Positions 9,331 through 22,700 of a stretch of 64,000 bases of DNA are shown piece by piece. The notes below the pieces were generated by a model. The model searched no databases, was not told where the DNA came from, and saw only the letters and a list, made by a program, of their open reading frames with translations. Position 1 is the first letter of the stretch; the number at the start of each line of letters is the position of its first letter. Made by a program: the position numbers and the translations under genes. Source of the DNA: Dermatophagoides farinae (taxonomy: Eukaryota; Arthropoda; Arachnida; Sarcoptiformes; Pyroglyphidae); contig NC_134677.1 of assembly GCF_024713945.1 (NCBI RefSeq), forward strand, positions 1,119,001-1,183,000. The letters are read 5' to 3'.

Positions 9331-12300
9331 ATGGATGTAAATACAGCAAATATTTTACCATTAATATGGGCATCAAAACTTGGTTCAATTGGAATAAATA
9401 ATAATAATAATAATCCATCAATGATGATGATGGGTGATGATCAAAAACCACCACCACCACCGCCACCACCGCAACTACCGCAATCATCACAACAACAACA
9501 ACAACAACCACTTCCGCCACAAATAATGTCATCATCATCAACAACACAAGTGATATCATCATCATCATCATCATCAACTACGCCACCACCATTATTATCA
9601 TTATCATCACAAGTGATTAATAATAATAATAATAATAATGGTATTTTATCAAATTTAAGCATAATTCCACAACAACAACAACAACAACAACCAACATTGA
9701 ATTCATCATCATCATCAACAGCAGCAGCAGCTAATTTATGGGCTGCTGCTGCATTATCAGCAAATGATTTAACATTATCATTTCAAAAATTATTAGCAGC
9801 CGCTGCTTGTAATGGTGGTGGTGTTGCTGGTTTACCATTATCCACCGGTAATAATAATGGAACAAATTCACCAGATTTATCGGAATCTACTGCTTTAGCT
9901 GCTGCATTACAAAATTCATTGATAAATCATTCATTATCATCTGGTAATATTAAATCACAACAACAACAGCAACAATTATCAACCGGTTTAATTCTAAATG
10001 GTTTTCTTGGATCATCATCACAATTGGATCGTCCAGTAACCACAACAACAACAACAACGACAACAGCAGCAGCATCAGCAACAACCACAACAACAACATC
10101 GACAAATGGATTACATGCAATGATTTCATCTATAGCAGCTGCAGCCGCAGCAGCCGGAACAACAACAACAACAACAACAACAACAGCAACAAATCATCAA
10201 CAACAATCAGATATGTTAATGAATAGAATACCAATTGATTCATTAACAACAACAATCGGTAATGGTTGTATATTGAATAGTAATGGTTTTGATCTTCAAC
10301 AAGCATTATTAGCACGATTAGGACAAGCTGCATCATCAATATTGACAAATGATTTGGATCCATCGATTTCAGCAACAATAATAAATAATAATAATTCAAT
10401 TTATAATTATAAAGCCAAACAATTATCATCATCACCATCGTCACCATCATTATTACCGCCACCACCACCACTACCACCACAACAACAACAATTATCATCA
10501 CAACAACAACAACAACAACAAGTTAATCATCATGTCAATTCCTATCTATCATCATCATCAGCAGCAGCAGCAGCAGGTATGGAATTAATGATTGAGTGAT
10601 TGCTATATTTGTGTGCGTGTGTGTGTGTGAGATCAAATCAAAATCAATTACTTCACTCATACATACACACACACACACACACAGAAAAAAATAAAGCGGC
10701 CAAATATCACATTACACATCATTAATCTTTTCGATACTCATATACAATCATTATTAGATTGATGCAAATTTTTTTGTTGTTGTTGTTGTTGTTGAGCCAG
10801 GGTCAATATCGAATTTCGATTAGGTCAGGATAGTGATTGATTGATTTAGACTGGGCATAGAGAAAAAAACCGAAACCGAAACACACACACAGAAGATGTG
10901 AGATCTGCATAAATTTATTTGTTTTGAAATTCAAAAAAAAAAAAATTTTTTGTTTGGCGAGAATAAAAAACAATGAAAATAAAAAAAAATGGTAGATAAT
11001 TAATGATGATGTGATATGAAATGAGAATCTATTTGTTTTTCTTATATGAAACAGTAATAACAATATTGATTTACCCGTCGCAATTTTTTCCATTTTCAGT
11101 CAATTTCAAACTTTCTATTGGCTTTTTTTCCTACTTTTTTTTCGTTTTGCTTTGCAATAGTATTGAATTTTTGAATTTAAATTTAAAAATTTAGTAGCAT
11201 AGTATATAGTGTTTTGGTAGGTAAATATTCATTCAAATATCATTCATACAAACAATATATTCTTCATTTTAACAAATGAAATTCTTTATAACAACAACAA
11301 CAACAACAGCGACAACGACAACGACAACAACAAAATAGGCATAGAGAGTGTCCAAATGGAAATGGAAATTCGACAGCAAAAAAAAGCACCTAACCTATGA
11401 AAAAAAAATACAAATGATGAATGCATGAAAAGAGAGCGAGGGAGAGAGCGAGAGAAATGTGAAAAGCAAAATCATTCAATAATATTGAATGATGTGATAT
11501 GATTTAAATTTCAAATTTTTCTCTTTCTCTTCTGGTCCATAAGAGAAAAATAGAATTTTTTTTCTCTTTCAAGGAATTTTTAGCTGATTTTTTTTTCACT
11601 GAAATGAAATGGTATTTTTTTTCTACCATCACCACCATTTTCATCATGTTTGTTTTTTTTTTCGTTCATTGATCAGAATTTGGATTTATAGCCGTGGTAA
11701 AAACGAAAAAAAAAATTCAAATGATGACATTATTCACAATTATTGTATGCTATATAAGATAGGCTTGTATTGTCTGAATTTTTTTTCTTTTTTCATTTTC
11801 CCTTCCTTTTTTTTCGTACGGATCGGGTTCAGGGTGTTGGCTTAAAACATCATCATTATCAACAAAAAAAAATAAAATAAACACACAAGTTTATTTTACA
11901 TATTATTATTATTATTATTCAAATAACTATAAAATAGTGCTATATGCACAGGCATTCATATATATATAAAAAATTTGCATAACCACGCACACATGTACAC
12001 AGATACACTTAGCAGCAGAGAGCAGGCGTCATCAATTTGGCACGCGCCCATTATATTTGAACAATTTTTTTTTCACATATTGAACTGACTTATACAATAG
12101 CTACACGACAACGGTAACAAAATGGAAAAAATAAACGAATGAATGAATGAATGAATGGATGAATGAATCTACCTGCCTGCCTGCCTGCTATTCAGGCCTG
12201 TCAGACGCATAAAATTTGAATGAATTTTTTTTTTCTTCACCATCATCATAATCATTATTATCATCATCATCATCATCAATGATAAAGAAGAAGAATAACG

Positions 12301-15300
12301 TATCTGCCCACTTTAACATATTGGTCGCTACCGTACATAGTAAAATAATGATAATTTTCATTTTTTTTTCATGTTTTCACCTTGATACATATTGTGTATG
12401 TGTGTGTGTGTGTGACCTTTATTTTTCTTGTATGAAATGAATGATCAACAACAACAATCATCATCATGATTGTTGACCTTTTTGACCTTAATGTCTCCTT
12501 TGGTCTATACGTACGTGTGTGTGTGTGTGTGTGTCTGTGTCTGTATGTCAATCATTCAGACGAATTTATTTTTGTAACAAAAAAAAGCGTCAATATAATT
12601 GACAGTGTCTGCGTGTTGTTCAATTTTTTTTTCAAATAAAGACCGCCATGAGCGAACGAATATCATACGGAAATTAGATCTTTTTATTTTTTGGTGCCTA
12701 GGTTTTTTCTCTTTACTTTGAAAATTGAAATTATGAGAATTTTTTCAGGTCATCTTTGGTCGGATTCTCGATTCAATGAATATGATGATGATGATGATGA
12801 TTGAGTTTATCAATGATGTGTGACTTTTTTTTCGAATTTATAAAATTGATTTTTCATTTTTCATTTTTCATTTTCTTTTCTTTCTTTTTCTCTCTATCTT
12901 ATTATTATAATAATTCAATGCTTTATGAATGAATATGACCTGGCGGTATGGATCATAGATTTTGTCAATGAAATAATAGATCAAAATATTGGCTGTCGAC
13001 CATCATCGGCCAATACAAATATTGTTGTTGTTGGTAATAATAATAATAATAATGGGATGACATCGACAACAAATATGGCAATTACTTCCGATACACAACA
13101 ACAAAGAAATCGACAACGAAGAAATCAACGAAAACGACATACATCATCATCATCATCATCATCATCGACAATAGCGACAACAACAACAACAACAACAACA
13201 ACGGCTGCAATAACATTATTGAATGATAGTAATATTGTTGAAGAAAATGATAATGATGATGATGATGATGGCCAGAATAGTCATTGTTCATCAAATACAA
13301 ATGATGGATGTTCTCATGGTAGTGTAGCATCAGATGATGATGAATGTATTCCTGGTGATAGTGATGATGTTAACGATAATCTTAATAATGTGGATGATGA
13401 TAATATTGTACCAAGTAGTGGTATTTGTAATAATAATTCCGATACCGATGAAGATGATCATCATGATGATGATGATGATGACGAAGGTAGTGGTGATTGT
13501 GAAAATAAACAGGAAATACAATTAACGGTTGAACAGCAGCAACATATATCAAAAGATCAGGATAATCATCAAATGGATACGGAAGATGAAGATAATGATA
13601 ATGATGAGATTTTAAAATCAGAAATAACAAAAAAACGATCAATCAATACGGTGATGATGAATCGTCGAAAATTATCAACAGCCAATAGATTAAATAGCCG
13701 AAATAATACGGTTGCAGCATCATTACAATCATTATCATCATCAAGAATGATGTCTACAAATCAGCCATCATCAACACAACGGAATCAGGGTAATAAAAAT
13801 AATGGAACAAAAATTAGAACAAAATCTTTGAATAATCAACAATTCATACAAAATGGTGGTGGTAATGGGAATTCATCAAGAAAACGAAAATATTCATCAA
13901 TGTTGGGCACTAGATTGGCAAATAAAATGACTACAAATACGTTATTGATGCCAACAACAACAGCAGCAGCAACCCTAAATCAATCATTACCACAACCACC
14001 ATCAACATCACCATTAACGACAATGTTAATGGCACAACATCATATTGATCCACAACAATTTATTTCGGGACATCATAACAATATTAATATTAATAATAAT
14101 AATGGCAATAATCAACAAATGTCTAATGGTGGCCATCATCATCTTAATTATAATAATAATAATCAGCCACAATTAACACAAGCAGCATTTGCAGCAGCAA
14201 CTGCTGCATTAGCAACAGCAGCAGCTGCAGCCGGTATGACTGTTAATCAATTAATTGCACAGGTAAGTTTTTTTTTTGTGTGTGTGTGTGTGTGTGTAGG
14301 AATTTGTGTGTATATATTATTTTCATTAAAATAATTATGATTATGATGATGATTATCCAATTATTAGTTAATGGCACAAGCAAATCAACAGCAAATGTTT
14401 TTACAACAAGTACAAGCTGATCTTTTACAACAACAATGTAAACAACAACAACAACAACACCCACAACAACTACAACAACATTTGATGTCCATTTCATCAC
14501 CACCACCACCATCATCATTAACAACAGCAACGACGATGAATATTTCAACATCATCGACAACTACAACAACGATGGCTTCAACAAATGTCCAACATTGTTC
14601 ACCAACAACACAATCATCAACATTGACAGCAGCAGCAGCAGCCAATTGTTTATTTCCACAATTATTAGCGGCAGCCGCATCATCAACAACATCACCAACA
14701 ATATCAGCGGCATCAACATCAACAACAACGGCGATGAATAGTCCACAACAATTATTACCATCGATGGCTACTATTCAACAATTACAGGCACAATTATTGC
14801 TTCAGAATCAGGTAAGTGATAGGATTTTTGAGATGTTTTTTTTTCTCATTCAAAAATTGTAAATCGAATACGAAAACTTTTTCTCAAATGCCCAAAACAG
14901 GGACTATTTCCACCGAATATTCTAGCACAAGGTTTACAGAATTTAGCTGCCACAAGTGCAGCGGCTGCATTTCTTAATTCCCCAGTATCAAAAGGTTCCA
15001 TTCCAAGTCCATCAGCACCAAGTCCAACATTGACCGGTGGTACAATTAATCATCATTCACATCATCATCATCACCATGATGATCATAAATCTCCATCGAA
15101 TTCTTTAGAACATCGATTAAATCTTTTATCATCAACATCGCCAAATCCATCATCTTCGAATTTGATCCACCATAATAATCACCCATTATCACAACATTCA
15201 ATTCCTCATCATCATCATTTAAATTCACCTGGATCATTATTACAGACATTACAAACATGTCAAACACCATTAATATCTGGACAATCCATCAACAACAACA

Positions 15301-17797
15301 ACAATAATACGAGCAACATTTCATCAAATACAATCGGTTATGAATGTTCCATTTCAAGTCCATCACGAGCATCGGAAGCTATTAACATTAGCAGCATCAG
15401 CAACAACAACAACAGCAGCAATAATAATAATAATAACGTTGGTCAATTATCGCCCACACAATTATTACAACAATATCATAAAAATGTTAGTAGCCTAACA
15501 ACTGGATCAAATAATTTGCTCATTATGAATGATACAAATAAACAGCAGCAGCAGCAACAACAAAGTAATCATCATCAAAATAACCAATCAAATGGTAATG
15601 ATCAATTGATAATAATGAGTAAACAACAACAACAACATCATCATCATCATCATCAATAGATAATACAAATATTATTGATTCGATTGGATCAACGATTAGT
15701 CATTCACATCATCATTCAAATAATCATCATAATCATAATCATCATCATCATCATCATCATCATGGAACAAATACACAATCTAATCGTAGTATTCGTTCAC
15801 CATCAACATCACAGACATCTACTTCATCATCATCATCAACAACAGCCGGCCATCATAGTCATAATCATCATCATCCACATCAAACATTATGTAAAGCAGC
15901 ATCAACAATGCCATCGGCTGTATTGATGAATAATCAACAATCGACTGGACAATCAGGACAACAACAGCAACGGGCTAATAGTAATAATAATACAAATAAT
16001 AATAGTGGTACGGGTACGGGTAACAATAGTATTAGTGAACTTAATCCCGATGAAATGACCGACCTTGAAGAGCTTGAACAATTCGCTAAAACATTCAAAC
16101 AAAGACGTATTAAGCTTGGTAAGTCTTCATTGTGCACACGTTATTAACACACACACACACACAAGCACATCATTTGATCAGATAGAAAAAAAAGAGAGCT
16201 GATTAGTGTGACATGGCCACTACTATAGTATATATTTTGAATAAGAAGCTTATCGCATGCAAAACACACACACACACACACAAACGCAAAAATACAAATG
16301 AATAACAGTGACGCCAATGATTAACCATCATCATCAAATATAATATATGGAATTTATAATTCACTTGGTCAACACTATTGAATCACGTGTTGTTGCTTAT
16401 CTTGAATTTACCAATTTTTTTTTTTTTGTTCTCATTTCTTAATATATTCATATATATATATAGGCTTTACACAGGGAGATGTTGGCTTAGCAATGGGTAA
16501 ATTGTATGGAAATGATTTTAGTCAAACTACCATTTCTCGTTTTGAAGCATTGAATCTAAGTTTTAAGAATATGTGCAAATTAAAACCATTATTACAACGA
16601 TGGCTTGAAGATGCTGATGCTTCATTGAATAATCCAGGTGGATCTGTATTAGGAAATGGTGGTAATAATGGTGGTGTTGGTGGTGCTAATGGTGGTTCAA
16701 TTGCATCTGGATTATTAAGTGGTTCAGGATCATTACAACCAGGTAATGGTAATGGACATGGTATATCCGGTATTTCCGGTACAGGATCATCAACTAATGG
16801 ATCATCAAGTGGATGTGCAATTCCATCAGTAGATTCATTGAGTGGACGTAGACGTAAAAAACGTACTAGTATTGAAACCAGTACACGTGTAGCATTAGAA
16901 AGAGCATTTTTACAGAATCCAAAACCAACATCCGAAGAAATAACAATGTTAGGCAATTCATTGTGTATGGAAAAAGAAGTGGTACGTGTTTGGTTCTGTA
17001 ACCGTAGACAGAAAGAAAAACGTATTAATCCACCAACGACAACATCATCAGCATCAAGTGGTGCAGCATCCAATTCACCGGGACCTAGTTCACCATTATC
17101 ATTAGTATTTGGTGGACAAAATTTTCTTGATGAACAAGATGATGATGATTATATTGATTATGATGATGACGACGATGACGATGACGAAGATTATGATGCT
17201 ACAAATGATGGTTTGAAAAATAATCTACATTTTACTGGTCATTTCTCTAATCTTAATCATCAATCTAGATTTCAATCAATTAAATCTGAAGATGATTTTC
17301 AACAGGACATAACAATGAATAAATTATCAAAACAACGAGATAATTCATCATTAAAAACTGGCAATAATAATGGAAGACGAAAACAAAGTCAACATTCAAT
17401 TAATCATAATCGTCATAGTAATAGTGTATCACCAACCACCATAGCCACAACAACAATTCCATTAGATCAATTGGAATTGAATCAACAACAACAACAACAA
17501 CAGCAACAACATAATCTTGTTGATTCAATAATAATATCTACGATTAAAAATGAGAATGATGATGATGATGATGATCAAGATCACAATGATCAAGATGATA
17601 ATGATGACGATGATGATGAATTAATAACCAGTAATGGTAGAGGTAAATGTAATGATGAAATAACAATACAACAGAATAATAATGTAAATATGATGATGAT
17701 GATGGCAGCGGCGGCGGCGGCGGCGGCAACATCAGCTGGTAACATTCAACAATCTAGTCCAAACAACAATTTGCAACAGCAACAACAACAACCATAA
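9331..17797 (+). CDS. POU class 2 homeodomain transcription factor, gene A (nubbin/pdm2, Oct1/Oct2 class)
   Basis: A sequence-specific nuclear transcription factor expected to bind octamer DNA. Predicted exons: 9331-10576, 12959-14262, 14368-14811, 14901-15594, 15660-16118, 16464-17797; all phases fit, giving 1826 aa. Residues 1 to about 1355 are low complexity (Gln, Asn, His, Ser, Thr, Ala). The POU-specific domain is at about 1360-1440 ([19 protein letters not shown], then [20 protein letters not shown]). A 69-aa Gly/Ser-rich linker follows, then the homeodomain at about 1511-1570 with [17 protein letters not shown], the POU2 signature. The tail is acidic and Gln-rich. The same intron splits the Gly codon of RIKLG in gene B. 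The first two exons may be consecutive or alternative first exons; exon 15660 depends on a 65-bp intron inside a repeat. The POU part is certain, the N-terminal structure moderate. Confidence 0.85.
10577..12958. other. Large first intron (or alternative-promoter region) of POU gene A
   Basis: 2.4 kb without coding signal between exon 1 and exon 2. It holds two exact octamers (ATGCAAAT 10762-10769 and ATTTGCAT 11973-11980), several AGGTCA nuclear-receptor half-sites (12413-12418, 12474-12488 and one near 12747), GT/AC tracts and CAA/GAA runs. If 12925 is an alternative start, its promoter lies here. Confidence 0.55.
12413..12488 (-). promoter_or_regulatory. Cluster of nuclear-receptor half-sites
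   Basis: TGACCT occurs at 12413-12418, 12474-12479 and 12483-12488. The last two form a direct repeat with 3-bp spacing (AGGTCA-AAA-AGGTCA on the minus strand). Motif seen; receptor binding inferred. Confidence 0.35.
12925..14262 (+). CDS. POU gene A exon 2, possibly an alternative first exon with its own ATG
   Basis: An open frame from ATG 12925 ([12 protein letters not shown]...) to the strong donor CAG|GTAAGT at 14263. It carries Asn, Ser and Thr runs, a long Asp/Glu-rich stretch (about 13235-13620), basic segments and an Ala-rich end, [15 protein letters not shown]. Exon 1 (phase 1) can also join it at 12959 after GATCATAG, giving an Asp codon and an open frame; that acceptor has its pyrimidine tract about 60 bp upstream, so it is weak. 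If 12925 is a true start, a shorter isoform of about 1422 aa lacking the 9331 exon is made. In Drosophila, nub makes long and short isoforms from different first exons, so either reading is plausible. Confidence 0.6.
15595..15659 (+). other. 65-bp intron of POU gene A embedded in a CAA/CAT repeat
   Basis: The upstream frame stops at TAG 15657-15659 and the POU frame is closed at TAA 15620-15622, so one continuous exon is impossible. Splicing GTAATG (15595) to CAATAG (ending 15659) joins phase 1 to phase 1, gives an Asp codon, and opens the frame into the POU domain. Its length is normal for this genome. Gene B has no intron here. Confidence 0.6.
16119..16463 (+). other. POU-domain intron of gene A
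   Basis: A 345-bp intron with GTAAGT donor and a TATATATATAG acceptor, splitting the Gly codon of RIKLG. It holds two AC tracts (16147-16162, 16265-16282) and a CACGTG E-box near 16386. The corresponding intron of gene B is 87 bp. Confidence 0.9.
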
Positions 17798-17945
17798 TGT
17801 TCCAACAACAAAAAAATGGTTTTCCATTCATTTTTTTCTAAATTAAAATTTTTACCAAAAAAAAAAGAAAGAAAAATTCCGAAAATTGTAATATTTAACA
17901 CATAATATTTGAATCACATATACTACCTATATATAAATATGAATT

Positions 17946-17947
<2 letters not shown>

Positions 17948-18009
<62 letters not shown>
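17948..18009 (+). repeat. (TC)n microsatellite, 62 bp, perfect
   Basis: An uninterrupted TC dinucleotide run about 150 bp downstream of the POU gene A stop codon, probably in its 3' UTR. On the other strand it is a GAGA tract. Confidence 0.95.
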
Positions 18010-18012
<3 letters not shown>

Positions 18013-19420
18013 TTTTAATGAGTATGAATTTCATTTCATTTCGAGGCAATCAAGCAATTTCTTTTGCAAAGAAAAAAAAATTAGAAAAAAGTGCAACACA
18101 CCCACACACACACACACAGACGAAACATTTAATCAATTTAATTTAATTCAATTGTTTTTAACCGAATTCAATACATACCATTATTTCTTCTTCTTCTTCT
18201 TCTTGCTCCATTGCTTCATTCAGTCAATTAAGCTGTGCTAATCATTCTTTGTAAAAAAAAACTTACACACCAATAAACCAACGAAAAAAAAAATTTTCAA
18301 GATGAAACAAAACCACAATTTGTCATTTACATTTAGAAAACCTTTTTTTCTTCTCTTTCTTCTTTATCGTTTTTTTCCCCTGTGAAATATAATAATAATA
18401 AATGTGTCAATTAAAAAAAATTGCTGGAATCTAGCAGATTCTCACCTTTTATAAATCTAGTAGAAGGAGATGGTGGTGGTGGTGGTAAGTTGAACAAAAA
18501 AATAAAAAATAAAATTGATTGATGTTCGATGAATTTGTTGTAGTTTTTTTTTTTGTTCACAAAAAACAAAAAATTTACATATTTCCAAATGTTCAACATG
18601 AGACGATGAAAAAATAAATTGGCCAAATGAAAATAAAAAAAACGAAATATGAAAATACAGCCAAAATAAAAAGACAAAAAAAAAATACAAAATTCAATAA
18701 ATTTTCCACCATTTCACCCAGAGAGTGGTCCAAAATCCAAAAAAAAATCATCGGTTCCATTTGTTTTCATTTTTCTTTTTTTTTTATTCTGTGAAATGAA
18801 TGTACTACTGCTGCTGCTGCTTCTGAATATATATGTATGTAAATTGGCCATATTAAGCAAATGAGCTTTTTGGATGGCAAGATTGACGAACCCCAAAGAA
18901 ATAAAATGGATATATGGATGGATGGATGGATCGATGGATCGAAGATTTCAGTTGTGTTTCATTGCCATTGTTGATTTGGTTTTTGTTTCAAAACAAAACA
19001 AAAAAAAATTTAAATAAGCTTAAAACATACACAAAAATGATGATGATGATGATGATGATGAGGAAAAGTCCATAACGTTATGGGGAGATTGAATGAAAAA
19101 TAAAATAAAAAAAAATAAAATGCAATTCAAAATGGAAACAAACAAACAAACATCATCATCATCATCCATTGATCATTGATCATGGCCATACAAACAAACA
19201 AACAAATTTGATATCTTTCATTTGTTTGAGTGAATGATGAAGAGAATGAAAAAAAAAAAAAAATACGCAGTGTATGAAAAAGAAGAAAAAAAAATTTGAT
19301 TGATTGCCAATGATCATCATATTGCCGCATCAATGCATGATTTTTTTTCTGTAAAAAATAAAATGTAAAACAAGTATACTTTCCCTGTGTGTGTGTTCAA
19401 TATATAATGGACAATAAAAG

Positions 19421-19428
19421 ATGCAAAT
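19421..19428 (+). promoter_or_regulatory. POU octamer site
   Basis: Exact ATGCAAAT between the two POU genes. Single occurrence, so it may be chance. Confidence 0.3.
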
Positions 19429-19763
19429 TTTTCTAAATTCAATCCATTCTGATTAGATTAGATTAGAATTGAAGAATGAAAACAAAACAAAAAAAATAAT
19501 TTTTTTTTTACTTTTCATTTATTTTATTTTATATATCAAATGCAATACATATATATAATATATTGATAATGATGATCAAAATAATAATATAATATAACAT
19601 TATTTATGAACAGTCTGTCAATAGGTAACGTTATTTGTGTATGTGAATGAGATTAATATTTTTATCGATAATTTTTCATTTATTCTTAGGACACATGTAT
19701 ATATTACAATAGGTAGGTGGTGTGTGTAATAATTGTGTTGTTTCGTCAAATTTTATTATCGTT

Positions 19764-22700
19764 TCAGTCTGTAGTAGTAGTAGTAGTAGTAGTAGTATCA
19801 GTTGGTGTTGCCGATGTTGATATTGATATTTGTTGCCGTTCTTGATTATTATTGATTATCGATGATGAATCATCATAATCATCATCTTCATTATCATCAT
19901 CAACATCGATATCATCGTCATCGTCATCATCTAATATGGTCGATATTGAATGATGATGATGTTGATGTTTAGAACGTTGATGTTGTTGTGATGAATTTAA
20001 ATGTCCAATTGATGATCTTCCGGATGTAGAAGTGGCTATAGTACGAAGTGGAGAATCACCACCATATGATGATGATGTTGAACTATTTGATGATCGATTA
20101 CCTAAATGTAATTAATATGAGAATGAGATAGATGATCGAAAAAGAATTTTGAATTGAATGAATTCAAAAAACAAAAACAAAAACAAAAAAAAACACCTAC
20201 CAATTTGATCACCATATGAACCACCGGAATAAAACATCAAATCAGTTGGTGATGATGAACCAAGTGGTGAACCACAACCAGGACCAGGTGGATTAATACG
20301 TTTTTCTTTCTGTCGACGATTACAGAACCAAACACGTACCACTTCTTTTTCCATACATAATGCATCGGCCAACATACAGATCTCTTCCGATGTTGGTTTC
20401 GGATTCTGTATGAATGCACGTTCCAATGAAACACGTACAGTTGTTTCAATACTTGTACGTTTTTTACGCCGTCTACCGCTAACAGCTTCGGGCATTTGTG
20501 CTAATGCTGCTGGACTTGGTATGGAAATCGTACCGGATGGATTATTCAATGATGCATCGGCATCTTCAAGCCATCGTTTCAATAATGGTTTTAATTTGCA
20601 CATATTTTTAAAACTTAGATTCAATGCCTCAAAACGTGATATTGTTGTTTGGCTGAAATCATTACCATATAGTTTACCCATTGCTAAACCAACATCACCT
20701 TGTGTGAAACCTATTCAATGGCAGGAAAACAACATTTGTCATTTTTTTTCTGGGTTTTGTTTTGTCAAAAAAAATGACAAACAAACAAAAAACTTACCAA
20801 GCTTAATACGACGTTGTTTAAATGTTTTAGCAAATTGTTCCAATTCTTCGAGATCAGTGATTTCATCTGCATCAACTTTATTAACATGTGCACGTAATTG
20901 ATTAGCTGGAATTGAACTAACTGATGTTAAGCTATTATTATTACTACTGCTACTATTGTTGTTGTTGTTATTCGTTGTGGAAAAATGATGATTATGATTA
21001 TGATGATGATGATGATTATATTTACTATGAGCATTAAATGATCCTGTTAATGATGATGGCGATGATTGTGATGGTGATGATGATGATGATGAATTTAGTG
21101 CTTGCCGCATTGATTTAACTGTCATTGGTGAATGTTGTTGCTGTGTCGTAATCGTAGTAGCCGTATTAGTGGATAAATTATTTAATTTTAAATATGTAGA
21201 TAATTCTCTTTGTTCATGATTATTATTTACATGATGATGATGATGATGATTATCAATATTTTGATTCTGTTGTTGTTGTTGTTGTTGTTGCTGTTCTTTA
21301 ATAATCATTGCTAATGTTTCACGACATGTTCTTTTATTATTATTATTATTATTATTATTCTGACCACTACCACTATGTTGAAGACCATTATGATTATGAT
21401 GTTGATGATGATGATTATTATCATCATTATTTAATAATGTCGGTGATAATGATGATGATGTTGATGAATATTCTGTTGCAATTTTCATTTGAAAATCATC
21501 ATATAATAAACGTTTATTATTCATATTAATTAAATTTGATTCTTGTTGATTCTGTTGTTGTTGTTGTTGTTGTTGATGATGATGATATAGATTCAATAAA
21601 CGTTTTTGTTGTTCTTTAACTAGCCTTAGTTGTTGTTGTTGTTGTTGATCAATCGATGATAATCCATGATAATATTTTTGATTTGTATTACTGTTGTTGC
21701 TGTTGGTGTTGTTGTTATGATTTTGATTATTTTTCGGTGATGGACTTGATCTTGTCAATGGATTATTATTCAATGTTGATGATGGTGATGATCGATTATT
21801 ATTATTATTATTATTATTGACTATTAAATTACCACCAATTGATTGATGATTACCGGTTAATGAGGAATGTGTAGAGAATAAATGATGTTGTTGTTGTGAA
21901 TGATTACCAGTTATTATAGTATTGCCACTGTTATTACTATTATTACTGATGCTACTACTACCAGCATGATTAGCTAGATTCTGTAATCCGATTAAACTTT
22001 GTTGAAAGAAATTCTGTTTTTCAATTGAGAAAAAAAAATAGTGATGATTATTATTATTATTTTTGACTTTTCTTTATTCTTGTTTGATTTTTGAATACTA
22101 ACCTGATTACCAAGTAAAAACTGTGCTTGTTGTAATTGTTGTTGTAGATTCTGTGTGGTTAATTGTTGAGAACTTATAGATGTAGTAGCATTACTACCAT
22201 TACCACCAGTTAATAACGGAAGTAAAGGACTTAGGAATGATGCAGCAGCTACAGCAGCTGCCTGTGATGATGAATTTTCATGACCATTTTTCTGATTTAA
22301 CAATGATAATGAATGTGCCAAGTTTGGAATCTAATGTTGGCAGCATCAAAAACAAAACACATTGATTATCATTAAATTCAAATCAATCAAATTCAAATAT
22401 AATTCAAATTTTACTCACGTTTTGTGGAAGAAAAAATGGCGATGCTGTCTGATTCAATTGATTCAGTTGATTCGATGATGGCTGTGGATATAAATTCATC
22501 AATTGTGACAATAATTGATCACTTGGATGTTGTTGTTGTTGTTGATGTTGGATCGATTTTGACTGCTGTTGTTGTTGTTGTTGAGATGGACCGGATGTAG
22601 CGGCGGCTGCAGCGGCTGCTGCCGCAGCAGCTGCTTGAAATGCTTGATTAGCTAATAATGACTGTATTGCTGGCAGATTATTGACCGCTACTAATTGCGA

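Larger units (their letters stand above)
17798..19763. other. Intergenic region between the convergent POU genes
   Basis: About 2 kb of AT-rich 3' flank shared by the two tail-to-tail genes. It contains a perfect 62-bp TC tract, AATAAA at 18272-18277 (possible gene A poly(A) signal), many TTTATT sequences near 19510-19680 that could serve gene B, and one exact octamer at 19421-19428. No coding region is supportable. Confidence 0.6.

Noticed and set aside
9287-10501. Antisense open frames rich in Met, Val and Leu opposite gene A exon 1
   Set aside because: They are read-throughs of triplet repeats with no independent signal.
15608-15660. Frameshift or pseudogene in POU gene A before the POU domain
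   Set aside because: A phase-consistent 65-bp intron explains the frame change, and the rest of the gene is intact.
15550-15780. Regular CAA/CAT repeats resembling an array
   Set aside because: Codon-phase triplet repeats in an exon of a eukaryotic gene; no spacer-repeat structure of a CRISPR array.
16522-17073. 183-codon open frame antisense to the POU exon of gene A
   Set aside because: It is the complement of conserved POU/homeodomain coding sequence and has no family resemblance.
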